The notes: generated by a model not told the origin, from the sequence alone. DNA of 64,000 nucleotides from Gemmata massiliana (GCF_901538265.1 NZ_LR593886.1:9569738-9633737), one strand, 5' to 3'. Shown: positions 9,352-18,383, counted from the stretch's first letter. Numbers and translations: made by a program.

Positions 9352-10713
9352 TCACGCTCCGCGCGGCAGGTCGATGATGAACACGGTCCGGTTCTCTCGG
9401 CGCTCCCACGCGATCTTTCCGCCGTGAGCGTCGGTCGCTTGTTTCGCGACCGCGAGCCCGAGCCCAATACCCTGGTCCTTGCCGGTCACGAACGGGTCGA
9501 AGATCTTCTCCGCGATCGCGGGTAGTGGCCCCGGTCCGGTGTCACTAACCTCAACCGTCGCACTGGTCGGCGTTGTGGTCAATCGAACGCGAACCTCTCC
9601 CCCGGGACCGGCAGCTTCGACAGCGTTGCCAATCACGTTTCCGAGGAGGTGAGAGAGCTGCGTGGAATCGCCGACGATAACCGCGTTCCCGCCCGGCGGC
9701 GTCCAGATCACCGTTGTGCCCGCGTGCTGGCACTGCGGTTTTAACAGGCTGACGGACTGATTGATGAGTTTTGCGAGGTCGCACGGTTCGCGTACACCGG
9801 CCGGTGGTTTACCGAGCGCGAGAAACTGCCTGAGATTGGATTCGATGCGCGCGAGTTGTCGCAGCGCCACTTGCAACGGTTCTGGGTCCGCGGAGGGGTT
9901 CTCGGCGAGAAACAGTTCCACCGCGAGTTTCGCACCGGCCGCGGCGTTCCGGAGCTGGTGCGCCAGACCACCGGAGAACTGGCCGAGTACCTGAAGTCGT
10001 TCGGTGCGCTGGAGTTCGTCCTGGAACGCTGCGAGGCGCCGAGCCATCTCGTTGACGGCTTCGCACAAGTCACGGAACTCGTCATCGCCCCCGCTCACGG
10101 GCATGGGCCGAAAATCCCCGGCCGCGATGAGTCGCGTGCGGGCATCGAGATCGCGCACGCGGCGCACGAGCCCGGAACCGAACGCGAACGCCAGAATCAC
10201 TGCGAACACGCCCGCGCCACCGAGGATCATGAGGGGCCGAACCGCGTCCGCAACTGCCGTTCGGCGCAGTGATTCGGGGTAGAAGATGTACAGGCTGCCG
10301 CCGTGATTCGGATGTTTGGGCGACAACGGCAGGCGCAAACACCGGTACTCCTGGTCCCCGATCACGACCGGTGGGCCGAGTGTGTGCTCCTCACCCGCTT
10401 CGGGTAGAGTCGCGGTGGGTACGTCGGTGGGCGGTTTCGGCTTAGGGTCCGCGAACGTCGATTCGGACGGCGCGGTCGGGTGAACGAAGAGAAACTCTGC
10501 CCCCGACAGCTTTTGCATCTTTTTGAGAACGGGTTCCGTGAGCGGAAAGAACGGCGGTTCCGTGAGCGTGCGCGCGACGGCCCACTGCTGCGTCGCGAGG
10601 CGCTGTTCCGCTCCCCGCGCGGCGATCGAAGCAGCCCACCCGGTCACCACCGCGTCCCCCAATAAGAGGAGCACGAACGGAAGGAGCAACCGGTATCGAA
10701 GTGACAGGCGCAT
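9352..10713 (-). CDS. Sensor histidine kinase, membrane-bound, orphan
   Basis: 453 residues if started at ATG 10713, where the first membrane segment begins (MRLSLRYRLLLPFVLLLLGD); the ribosome site is weak and in-frame Mets exist further up. Order: TM1, a periplasmic sensor of about 120 residues, TM2 (about 165-190), HAMP linker, HisKA with phospho-acceptor H in GGLAHQLRN (about residue 250), then HATPase_c with N-box (GNVIGNAVEAA), G1 (DTGPGP) and G2 (GIGLGLAV). All kinase boxes are intact. No response regulator is adjacent, so its partner must lie elsewhere. The signal sensed is not evident. Confidence 0.9.
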   Translation of the reverse strand: MRLSLRYRLLLPFVLLLLGDAVVTGWAASIAARGAEQRLATQQWAVARTLTEPPFFPLTEPVLKKMQKLSGAEFLFVHPTAPSESTFADPKPKPPTDVPTATLPEAGEEHTLGPPVVIGDQEYRCLRLPLSPKHPNHGGSLYIFYPESLRRTAVADAVRPLMILGGAGVFAVILAFAFGSGLVRRVRDLDARTRLIAAGDFRPMPVSGGDDEFRDLCEAVNEMARRLAAFQDELQRTERLQVLGQFSGGLAHQLRNAAAGAKLAVELFLAENPSADPEPLQVALRQLARIESNLRQFLALGKPPAGVREPCDLAKLINQSVSLLKPQCQHAGTTVIWTPPGGNAVIVGDSTQLSHLLGNVIGNAVEAAGPGGEVRVRLTTTPTSATVEVSDTGPGPLPAIAEKIFDPFVTGKDQGIGLGLAVAKQATDAHGGKIAWERRENRTVFIIDLPRGA

Positions 10714-10992
10714 GAGTGCGGTCGCGTGCGCGTGGGTTGAGTGACACTGGACCGGATGAACGGGGGAAAACCGGAGCCCAAACGCGGCCATTCTCCGGAA
10801 TCTGTTCGTCCCGTTCGCGTGGGCGAATACTGTTCTTCTTTCGCAGTTCGCGCAGTGTGTAGAATAGGCTCCATTCTCCGCAAACGCGGCTGCATTGGCG
10901 CATCGGGGCTTTTTCACCCCGCGATGTTGTTTTATGCTGGTAGAGGCGCTGACACGGTTAGCCGGCGCGAACGAGTAAGGAACGGACGGCGG

Positions 10993-13900
10993 ATGGACGG
11001 CATCTTCCACGAACTGTCCCGCAAAACCGACCCGGCCAAATTGCTCGGTTACCTCAACTTCTCGGACGGGCGGCCGGACCCGCGGTTCCAGAAGGGGTTA
11101 GCGGACGCCTGCGCGCATTTAATCGAGAGCGGTGACCCACATCCCTGGCACACGCTCTCGTTGTGGCTCCAACACGAGTTGAGCGACCTCGTCGCCGCCG
11201 GCGCCGGGGCGTTCCGCGACACGACCCAGGTCCGGGCGGTACTCGACGCGGGCCTTGTGCGGCTCCCGGTGGCGTACCGCGCGCACCACTCCGACCAACT
11301 CGCGCACCAGCCCGACTCCGCACTCTTCGGCCCGTTCTTCCTCGCGCGCTGCTGCGAGGCCGTTCTGAAGGTGGGCCAACCGTGGAACGCGGAGCGGCTC
11401 GTAACCGGCGGGCTGAACCTGCTGAACGACTACGTCGGGTACCGTCCGATCGCGGTACTGGAAACGCGCCCCAACACCGAGTTCTACGCGCACGAGAAAG
11501 TGCGCCCGGTGCCGCTCGCGCTCGCCGGCGCGGGTGTGTCCCCCGGAATCTACGCCGACATCGTCAAACCCGCGCTCAAATTACTTGAAGAAACTGATCC
11601 AGCGCTGTTGGAAGAAGCGAGCTTCGAGCCGGGGAAGCTCGACGAACTCGCGTTCGACCCGCGGGCACACGACCACTTCCACCCCGTCAACAAGCGCCCG
11701 AACGTGCTGTTCGGCGAGTGGGACCCGCACACCATCGATAACGCCGGCTACTTCCGCCGGTTCGTGTTGCGGCAAATGACGCTCGACACGCTGCTCACGT
11801 GGGTCACTCCCGGAGAACTCGGCGCCCACGGGAGTTCGGAAAAGAGCGAGCGCCTCTTTGAAGCCGCTGCGGTGCTCGCGGGCACCATTCTGATGGGCGC
11901 CGGAGTGAGCGGGGCGGGACCGAACTTCCACGACTCCACCGTCACGCTCTCGAAACTGGTTCCGCGCATCGCCCGGTACCGCGACGCCTTCTATCAACGG
12001 CTCCTGAAGCAACTTCCTGGTGCGCACGGCGAGCGCCTGCGTACTGAGGCCGAAAAGCGGAAACAGCCGTTCGCGGGCGTTCGGCAGTTCCTCAATCAAG
12101 CGATCTCGACGCAGCGCGCCTCGCACCTTCAGGACCGTCGGCTCGCGCAGTTCTACGCCGCAATGGGTTACCCCGCTGCGGCGCGCGAGCAATCGAGCAA
12201 GATCGCCGCGCCTGCGGTGCGGTTCGGAACCGAAATCCGCATCCGCCAAACAGAAGCGGGATTCGCCGCCGATCGCGGACGCCCCGCCGATGCCGCGCCG
12301 CTCCTGGCGGAAGTCGAAGACTTGCTCCGCCGCGGAATCGATTGCGGCGCGCTCATCGATCCGTGGAACATCCTCGGTTATCAGGGTTTGTTCCCGATCT
12401 TCCCCGGCCGCGAAGACACCGTGCGCGACCCGCGTGCGGAGGAGCTGATTCACATCGCGGGTCGGCAACTCGATCTTTACGCCCGCAGTAGCGCGGCGGC
12501 CGCGGTCGCCAACGACGGGGCCACCCGCGAGCGCCTCACGGCCCACATGCGGACCTTTGCGTCGTGGTGGGACAAGTTCGCGACCTCAACCGTGAACGAC
12601 ATGCCGCGCATTGTCGGCGGCGAGCGCTCGGACGCGGCCGAACACGTCGCGGATGCACTCGCGGCGTGGGCACTGAGGCTGCCGAACTCGAACGACATTG
12701 CGTTCTGGCGCCAGCACCGTGAGGGATTCACCAGCCCGGCCGCGTTCGCGCAGGTGATCGAACCGCTCATCGAGCGCCGCGAATGGCGGGCCGCGATGGG
12801 CCTGCTTATGACATGGCTCTCCGAGAGCGACACGGTCCCGCTCGACGAACCCGGCGCGTCGTTCGAGGCGCTGGCCGAGCGCTGGCTCCGCGGCGCGGTC
12901 GCGTCCGAGCCGGTGAATGAGCGCGCACCGCTCCTGCGCCGGTTCTTCGAGATGCTCGAAGCGAACGCGAGCGAAGACTGGCACACGCCGCACGAGTGGC
13001 TCACCGAACCGCGCGAGCGCAACGAGGACGAGGACGGCGAAGAGTTCGCATCTGCTTACGAGGGAATGACGTACAAGGACTCGACCGACGACGGTGTGGA
13101 AGGCTCGGTGGCCGGCGACCCGCCCGAAATCATCGGCGAGTTCCAACTGGAAGCACAAGCGGACGCGATCGAGGACCGGCTCGGGTTTCTACACGCGATC
13201 GCGAAGTTGTGGCGCCTCGCCGCGCGACCGGAGGCGTGGGCGTCCAATGACCCGACCCGCGACACGACGCTGGCCGCGTGGCTCACCGCCGCCCGGCGCG
13301 CCAACGACTCTCTGGGGCTGTTCCTCGATCGACTCACCGAAATCTCGGTTCCCGACCCGTCTGGCGGGCACGAAGGGATGATCGAGTTCGACCGCCGGCG
13401 CGCGATTAAGGGTCACTTACTCGACCTCGGCGTGGCGGCGTGCGTGGACGTGCGCCGGGCGGCCCTCGCGCTCGCCGCGGTGCGATCACCGGGACCGGAA
13501 CTGCCGAGCGGCCCCCGCCCGTCGTCTTCCGGGGACGAACAAAACCGCCCGCCCGCGTGGGAATCACTGCTCGTGCGCATCGAGCGCGCGATCGGTCGCG
13601 GAGACGGCGCGAGCGTGCGGGTACTTCTTCCCGGATTCATCACGCACTTCCGGCGCGAACCGCTCCTGTATTGCCCACCGTCGGACGGCGGGAAGCCGCG
13701 CGAAGTGCTGACCGCACAAACCGCTCTGGGCGTGCTCGAAGATCTGGTAACGCGGCTCCCGCGCCTCGGGTTGCTACGGGAAACGTTCCAACTCACAAAA
13801 CTCGCACGGCAAATGGAGTGGAACAACCCACCCGAAGGCCGGCGCGTCAGTAGCTTCGACCAACTGTTCCGCACCGCACTCACGGGAGTGGTCGAAACGC

Positions 13901-14916
13901 TCCTCACCGCGGCCTCTACGTGGGGGGAAGAGGCGACCGGCGAAGAAGGCCCGCTCGCGGACGCACTCTTCAAGATCGCCACCGAGTTCCAGAACCTGTG
14001 GCACCAGCACAGTCAGTCGCTACGACTCTCGGTTTTGGAAACGGTCAGTGATGACGACGACTGGGAACCCGTGAAGGGTTTCGTGACCAAATATGGCAGC
14101 GACTTGTTCACGGTGCCGTTCCTCGGGCTGTCGAACATGCGGGGCATTCTGGCCCGCGGCGTGTCGGCGTGGCTCGATCACGAGACCGAGAACGGCGAAA
14201 ACGGGGCGAAGCGCCCGAAGCTCGTTTCCGATTGGGACGCGGGCACTCTCGACCGCACCCGGACGGCCCGCAGCGCGGAAGTGGTGCTCCAGGCGCTCAT
14301 TGAACACTATGACGAGTACCGCGACTACAACACGACGACGACGCAGTCCGACTACGGCGAGAACATCCACATTCTGCTGGACATTCTGCGCCTTAAAGTG
14401 CGGTACGACCGCTTCGCGTGGCGGATGCGCCCGCTCGCACTCGCGCACGAAGCGTTGTGCCAGCGCGGGTACGAGGCACTCGCGGCCCGCTGGCGCACGT
14501 TCATCGCCGAGAAGACGGTGGAGTTAGCCGACGAACTGCTGAACGAACTGAACGAGCGCGAAACGCGCTATGGTGTAAAACTGCGCACGGTGCGCGATCG
14601 CTTAGAAGAACGCTTCACGCGCCCTCTCGAAATCGATCGCGCCGCAGCGCAAGTCGCGGCTGCGGCCGAAGCCGCCCGAAACGGTCTGTCAGAAGATAAC
14701 CCTGCGTTCATCCGGTTGCGAACCGCGCTCGAACCGCTCGAAGCGATCGTGAGCGGCGTGGGTCTGGACGTGCCTACCTGGGTGCGGCGCCTGGAAGACG
14801 CTCTGCGTCAAACGCGCGACCGCTCCACGGAACCGCCGCCACCGCCTCCGACCGGCCTCACGTTCGAGGAACTCGAACGCCAAATGGACGAATGGGACAA
14901 GGGATTGGGGGAGTAA
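10993..14916 (+). CDS. Large cytoplasmic protein of unknown function (1307 residues)
   Basis: Start ATG 10993 (AAGGA upstream); the open frame extends to 10741 but that part overlaps the divergent promoter area. No signal peptide or membrane segment is visible. The sequence is mostly helical, rich in Ala, Arg, Glu and Trp, with an acidic low-complexity linker at about 673-720 (EDEDGEEF region) and a Pro-rich C-terminal stretch. I find no P-loop, catalytic triad, zinc site or repeat family I can name. Its length, the lack of export signals and the codon use typical of the genome argue for a real intracellular scaffold-like or regulatory protein. The vapD gene begins shortly after it on the same strand. 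Confidence 0.8.
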   Translation: MDGIFHELSRKTDPAKLLGYLNFSDGRPDPRFQKGLADACAHLIESGDPHPWHTLSLWLQHELSDLVAAGAGAFRDTTQVRAVLDAGLVRLPVAYRAHHSDQLAHQPDSALFGPFFLARCCEAVLKVGQPWNAERLVTGGLNLLNDYVGYRPIAVLETRPNTEFYAHEKVRPVPLALAGAGVSPGIYADIVKPALKLLEETDPALLEEASFEPGKLDELAFDPRAHDHFHPVNKRPNVLFGEWDPHTIDNAGYFRRFVLRQMTLDTLLTWVTPGELGAHGSSEKSERLFEAAAVLAGTILMGAGVSGAGPNFHDSTVTLSKLVPRIARYRDAFYQRLLKQLPGAHGERLRTEAEKRKQPFAGVRQFLNQAISTQRASHLQDRRLAQFYAAMGYPAAAREQSSKIAAPAVRFGTEIRIRQTEAGFAADRGRPADAAPLLAEVEDLLRRGIDCGALIDPWNILGYQGLFPIFPGREDTVRDPRAEELIHIAGRQLDLYARSSAAAAVANDGATRERLTAHMRTFASWWDKFATSTVNDMPRIVGGERSDAAEHVADALAAWALRLPNSNDIAFWRQHREGFTSPAAFAQVIEPLIERREWRAAMGLLMTWLSESDTVPLDEPGASFEALAERWLRGAVASEPVNERAPLLRRFFEMLEANASEDWHTPHEWLTEPRERNEDEDGEEFASAYEGMTYKDSTDDGVEGSVAGDPPEIIGEFQLEAQADAIEDRLGFLHAIAKLWRLAARPEAWASNDPTRDTTLAAWLTAARRANDSLGLFLDRLTEISVPDPSGGHEGMIEFDRRRAIKGHLLDLGVAACVDVRRAALALAAVRSPGPELPSGPRPSSSGDEQNRPPAWESLLVRIERAIGRGDGASVRVLLPGFITHFRREPLLYCPPSDGGKPREVLTAQTALGVLEDLVTRLPRLGLLRETFQLTKLARQMEWNNPPEGRRVSSFDQLFRTALTGVVETLLTAASTWGEEATGEEGPLADALFKIATEFQNLWHQHSQSLRLSVLETVSDDDDWEPVKGFVTKYGSDLFTVPFLGLSNMRGILARGVSAWLDHETENGENGAKRPKLVSDWDAGTLDRTRTARSAEVVLQALIEHYDEYRDYNTTTTQSDYGENIHILLDILRLKVRYDRFAWRMRPLALAHEALCQRGYEALAARWRTFIAEKTVELADELLNELNERETRYGVKLRTVRDRLEERFTRPLEIDRAAAQVAAAAEAARNGLSEDNPAFIRLRTALEPLEAIVSGVGLDVPTWVRRLEDALRQTRDRSTEPPPPPPTGLTFEELERQMDEWDKGLGE

Positions 14917-15051
14917 AAGTGGGGGCATTCAGAACGAAATCACCTATCGGTCAGAAAGCGGAGCCTTACCATGACGATCGCTGTTGCCAGAGACACCCGC
15001 GCTGGTTTACTCCGGCACGGTCTTCCGGCCTCATTTAAGCGAGAGGGCACC

Positions 15052-15369
15052 GTGTACGCGATCGCCTTCGACATGGATATCGAGCAACTGCGGATTCATT
15101 TCGGCGACCCGTACAACAATGCTTACCTCGAAATTCGCCGGGTGCTGGAGCGACACCAATTCCAGTGGCAACAGGGCAGCATGTATTTCGGTGGCCCCAC
15201 GGTTACAGCGGCAACGGTCATGGTCGCTGTGATCGACTTGGCGACGCAGTTACCGTGGTTCGCTGCGTCCGTTCGCGACGTCCGAATGCTGCGAATCGAG
15301 GAACTGAACGACCTCATGCCCGTAGTTCAACGAGTCGCAGGCATGACGAACGGTGAGCAAGAGACCTAA
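15052..15369 (+). CDS. vapD: VapD-like endoribonuclease toxin
   Basis: From GTG 15052 the product (105 residues) starts YAIAFDMDIEQL, as VapD proteins do, and continues with family landmarks: FGDPYNNAY, FQWQQGSMY, WFAASVRD and a C-terminal DLMPVV. VapD is a small RNase with a Cas2/ferredoxin-like fold, in some bacteria half of the VapXD toxin-antitoxin pair. GAGAGG lies 5 bases before the GTG. An upstream in-frame ATG at 14971 (GGAG, 7 bases) would add 27 residues whose third-position GC is visibly lower than the rest, so I prefer the GTG, but either start is possible. hicB follows 30 bases later. No VapX-like antitoxin is seen. Confidence 0.8.
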   Translation: MYAIAFDMDIEQLRIHFGDPYNNAYLEIRRVLERHQFQWQQGSMYFGGPTVTAATVMVAVIDLATQLPWFAASVRDVRMLRIEELNDLMPVVQRVAGMTNGEQET

Positions 15370-15399
15370 TTTTCGAGACTCTTTTGCAGAGGATGAACC

Positions 15400-15591
15400 A
15401 TGCAAACGATCAAATACGTCTATTGGCAAGAAGACGACACCTGGCTCGGCTACCTGCAAGACTACCCCGACTATTGGACGCAGGGTGAAACGCAGGCCGA
15501 CTTGCTCGAGCACCTCGCGGACCTGTACCAAGATTTGAGCGGCGGTCACATCCCGGGCGCGAGGAAGGTCGGGGAGTTGGTCGTCCCATGA
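15400..15591 (+). CDS. hicB: HicB-like antitoxin, type II toxin-antitoxin system
   Basis: 63 residues from ATG 15400 (GAGG 7 bases upstream). The sequence matches the short HicB-like family: IKYVYWQEDDTWLGYL, YPDYWTQGET, LLEHLADLYQDL, with the degraded RNase-H-like fold used to mask HicA. No C-terminal DNA-binding (ribbon-helix-helix or HTH) domain is present, so autoregulation would need another factor or the HicBA complex itself. The last base pairs overlap the hicA start (ATGA at 15588-15591), which implies translational coupling. The order is antitoxin then toxin, the reverse of E. coli hicA-hicB. Confidence 0.88.
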   Translation: MQTIKYVYWQEDDTWLGYLQDYPDYWTQGETQADLLEHLADLYQDLSGGHIPGARKVGELVVP

Positions 15592-15740
15592 AGCGAATTG
15601 ATCTGATCCGCGCCATCGAAGAACTCGGGTGCGAACTGGCACGTCACGGCGGCAAACACGATTGGTATCGGAACCCGACAACAGGGGTATCGCAACCCGT
15701 ACCACGGTACCGTGAGATCAAGGAATCACTCGCGCGGTGA
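15588..15740 (+). CDS. hicA: HicA-like mRNA interferase toxin, C-terminally short
   Basis: A 50-residue ORF starting with the ATG of an ATGA overlap with hicB. It has the HicA core: KRIDLIRAIEELGC, then the catalytic-histidine region ARHGGKHDWYRNP, then VPRYREIKESLAR. Family members normally continue with a short helix of the type (K/H)IIRxLG. Here a TGA at 15738-15740 interrupts, and the same frame immediately reads IIRMLGN before a later stop. The protein is therefore likely truncated by a nonsense change, or the stop is a sequence error. Whether it is still toxic cannot be told. HicA acts as a double-stranded-RNA-binding-fold RNase cleaving mRNA. Confidence 0.82.
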   Translation: MKRIDLIRAIEELGCELARHGGKHDWYRNPTTGVSQPVPRYREIKESLAR

Positions 15741-15931
15741 ATTATCAGGATGCTGGGCAACTCAGACGGTGACGAAGCTGGGTCTGAGGCTGACGGCGAC
15801 TGACCAACACAGCATTTCGCTTGGCCACCGCACGGCAACTTTCACCGAGAAAACGTTCTTACCGTGTAACTCCTCGGCTACTGGCGGGTTATCACCGCGT
15901 CCGCGATTCTTCGGCACCTGGGGAGTTCCGT

Positions 15932-16780
15932 ATGACCGCTCGTGGCATCGGTCTGTTGCTCGTCGTGGGTGGGCTCGTTGCCGGCACGGTTGCGGCTCAA
16001 CCGCCGACCGGCGTTATTGGCAAAAACAAAGCCAACGACGATAAGGGCGATGCGTCCAAACTAAAGAAGGTGACCTGGAAGGTCGGCGACGTCACCCGCG
16101 AAGCGCTCGTTTACGCTCCGCCGGCCACCGACAAGAAGCGCCCTGTCGTGTTCGCGTTCCACGGCCACGGTGGGAAGGCCGAACTGTCCAGTCGGAACTT
16201 CGCGTTCCACAAACACTGGCCGGAAGTAGTCTCGATCTACCCCCAGGGGCTACCAACACCCGTTCCTGCTCTGGACCCCGATGGCAAGTTCTCCGGTTGG
16301 CAAAAGTACATCGGCGATCAGAAGGACCGCGACCTCGAGTTCTTCGACGCGATGCTCAAGACGCTCGTCGCGGAGTACCAGATCGACGAAAAGCGCGTGT
16401 TCGTTGCGGGACACTCGAACGGCGGGTTCTTCACGTACGTGCTGTGCGCGGCGCGACCCGATAAATTGGCCGCAGTCGCGCCGGTCGCGGCCACGGTGTC
16501 ACTACGCGACTTCAAAAATCAAAAGCCGCTACCGGTGTTGCACGTCGCAGGAGAGAAAGATCGAATCGTTTCGTTCGCGTCCCAAGAAAAGACAATGGAG
16601 CAGGTGCGCAAGTTGAACGGGTGCGACGCGGAAGGAAAGGCTGCGGGTAAGTGGTGTACCGAATACAGTTCCTCGAAGGCGCCGCCCGTCGTGACGTTCA
16701 TTCACCCGGGTAGCCACGGGATTCCGGACGGTGCCACGGAGCGAATCGTTCAGTTCTTCAAGGATCACGCGCGAAAGTAA
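15932..16780 (+). CDS. Secreted alpha/beta-hydrolase, PHB-depolymerase/LpqC-like esterase
   Basis: 282 residues from ATG 15932 (GGGAG 7 bases upstream). A signal peptide (MTARGIGLLLVVGGLVAG..., cleaved near AQP) leads into an alpha/beta-hydrolase domain. Visible elements are the oxyanion-side FHGHGG, the nucleophile elbow GHSNGG, an acid in HVAGEKDRIV, and a C-terminal His in HPGSHGIPDG. This pattern is typical of poly(3-hydroxybutyrate) depolymerase-like and feruloyl-esterase-like enzymes (Esterase_phd group). The actual ester substrate is unknown. It converges on aat, with only six bases between the stops. Confidence 0.87.
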   Translation: MTARGIGLLLVVGGLVAGTVAAQPPTGVIGKNKANDDKGDASKLKKVTWKVGDVTREALVYAPPATDKKRPVVFAFHGHGGKAELSSRNFAFHKHWPEVVSIYPQGLPTPVPALDPDGKFSGWQKYIGDQKDRDLEFFDAMLKTLVAEYQIDEKRVFVAGHSNGGFFTYVLCAARPDKLAAVAPVAATVSLRDFKNQKPLPVLHVAGEKDRIVSFASQEKTMEQVRKLNGCDAEGKAAGKWCTEYSSSKAPPVVTFIHPGSHGIPDGATERIVQFFKDHARK

Positions 16781-16786
16781 GCGAAC

Positions 16787-17551
16787 TCACACGAAGCGCA
16801 CGCCGCTTAAGCCAATGGCCTGGCGCAGGCGCTTCAGGTACTCGCTCCGCGAAATCTCGCTTGCACCCATTGTGCTCGTGTGGTCCGTTTTCATCTGCAC
16901 ATCGAGTAGCGTGAACCCGCGCTCGCGCAAACGCGAAACCAGGGCCGCGAGCGCGACCTTTGACCCGTCCGTGACGCGGTAGAACATCGATTCCGCCGCG
17001 AACAACCCACCGATACTCACGCCGTAAGTGCCCCCGGCCAGTTCCCACACGTCCGGTCCTTCGCGCTCGGCCCGCACCCACGTTTCCAGGCTGTGCGCGT
17101 GGCCCAGGCGGTGCAGTTCCGCGTAGCCCGTGAGCATGTCGTTCGTGACCCAGGTTCCCTCGGGCCGGCACTCGCCACACGCACGCATCACCGTCTCGAA
17201 ACACTGATTTACCGTAACACGGAACTTTCCCGAGCGAATCGTCCGAGCAAGCCGGCGCGAAACGTGAAGCCCGCCGTACCCCGGCGTGGCGTCCGGGTGC
17301 GTGCGCGAATCGACGTGAAGATCAATGATCCCGCGCGGGTCCGGTGACCACCACAGGATCGGGTCGCCCTCATTGAACCACGGGAACACACCGTCCGCGT
17401 AGGCACGCAACAGCGTGGGTGGGCGCAAGTCCCCGCCCACGCCAACGAAGCCGTCCGGTTCCGCCAACTCAGGCGGAATCCACGGCACGTCACGGTTCCC
17501 CCAAATCCCACTCACAAAGCGTCCCTCGTCTCGCACCGGTAATCGGTTCAC
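16787..17551 (-). CDS. aat: Leucyl/phenylalanyl-tRNA-protein transferase
   Basis: 254 residues. It attaches Leu or Phe to N-terminal Arg/Lys of proteins, marking them for ClpS/ClpAP in the N-end rule pathway. Signature segments are GVGGDLRPPTLLRAYADGVFPW, DPILWWSPDPRG, GTWVTNDM, HSLETWV and GGTYGVSIGGLFAAESMF, all in the normal order for Aat. The start is taken as GTG 17551, whose bases overlap the TGA of the upstream STN-like gene (17548-17550), so the pair is translationally coupled; a second in-frame GTG lies 12 codons later. The length agrees with the family. Confidence 0.95.
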   Translation of the reverse strand: MNRLPVRDEGRFVSGIWGNRDVPWIPPELAEPDGFVGVGGDLRPPTLLRAYADGVFPWFNEGDPILWWSPDPRGIIDLHVDSRTHPDATPGYGGLHVSRRLARTIRSGKFRVTVNQCFETVMRACGECRPEGTWVTNDMLTGYAELHRLGHAHSLETWVRAEREGPDVWELAGGTYGVSIGGLFAAESMFYRVTDGSKVALAALVSRLRERGFTLLDVQMKTDHTSTMGASEISRSEYLKRLRQAIGLSGVRFV

Positions 17552-18159
17552 TTCTCCAGTTTCATCAGCAACTGCTTGGCCTCGGCCGCAACTTTCGTGT
17601 TCGCGTACTTCTTGGTGATGAGCGTGAGTATGGTCTTGGCATCATCCGGCTTCTTGTCGTCCAGGAGCTTCTTTGCCAGCGCCAAGCGCTCGGCCGCAGC
17701 CGCTTCGTCGGCCGCGGCTCCTGTTAGCGCGGCGGTGCCGCGTTCGCCGGTCGTGTTGAGTAACACCCAGCCGTCGTGCTTGTCACCTTCCTTGGAAACG
17801 ATGACGTACCCCAATCCCCCTCCGGCTTTCGTGAGCAGTTCGTCGAGCGCCTCCTCCAGCGGCTTGTCTTTGCAGGCGTAGGTCACCTTCTGCGCATACG
17901 GGAACCCGGTCCCGTATGCCCACATTACCAGCATATCCGACCGCATGTCGGCCTGCGCTGCGAACTCTTTCAGGACGTCACCGAGGCGCCCGTTCTTGGT
18001 ATCGATGCTCACTTTCACCTTGAGCGATTTCGTGCGCGTTTTCTCCGCAGCGAGCGTTTCTTTCGCGTCCTTCTTGTCCTCTTTGGGAGCCGCGAGCGCC
18101 CACGCGGAACCGCTCAGCACGAGCGCGGCCGAAGCTGCAAATAGCACAATTGAACGCAT
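17548..18159 (-). CDS. Secreted STN-like / TPR-like protein of unknown function
   Basis: 203 residues with a clear signal peptide (MRSIVLFAASAALVLSGSAWALA). Residues about 45-125 resemble a secretin/TonB short N-terminal (STN) fold: a strand SLKVKVSIDTKNG, then LGDVLKEFAAQ, then CKDKPLEEALDELLTKAG and GYVIV. Residues about 145-203 are a helical TPR-like pair (AERLALAKKLLDDKKPDDAKTI). Planctomycetes carry many such stand-alone secreted STN proteins without a secretin. It is cotranslated with aat through a four-base overlap, although no functional connection is apparent. Confidence 0.75.
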   Translation of the reverse strand: MRSIVLFAASAALVLSGSAWALAAPKEDKKDAKETLAAEKTRTKSLKVKVSIDTKNGRLGDVLKEFAAQADMRSDMLVMWAYGTGFPYAQKVTYACKDKPLEEALDELLTKAGGGLGYVIVSKEGDKHDGWVLLNTTGERGTAALTGAAADEAAAAERLALAKKLLDDKKPDDAKTILTLITKKYANTKVAAEAKQLLMKLEK

Positions 18160-18383
18160 GACACATCCTGTCGGTACGAGGTTCTACGGATCGAAACCGA
18201 GCGACCGTCCGAACAGCCTACCCAGATTGAACTTCGGGCGCGGGAAAAAGGGCCGCGCCGGGGGCAACGGTGCTGGTTCTGCGGGGCTAATTTTCCTAGA
18301 ATAACAGAGTTCTTCGCGAGACATCAGTCTCCACGAAAACACCATCAATTCGGCCGCGCGGATCGCACTCGAAGGAGCCTTCT

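Noticed and set aside
14971-15740. VapD taken as a Cas2 of a CRISPR system
   Set aside because: The fold is Cas2-like, but motifs are those of VapD, no cas1 or effector gene is present and no repeat-spacer array exists in the window.
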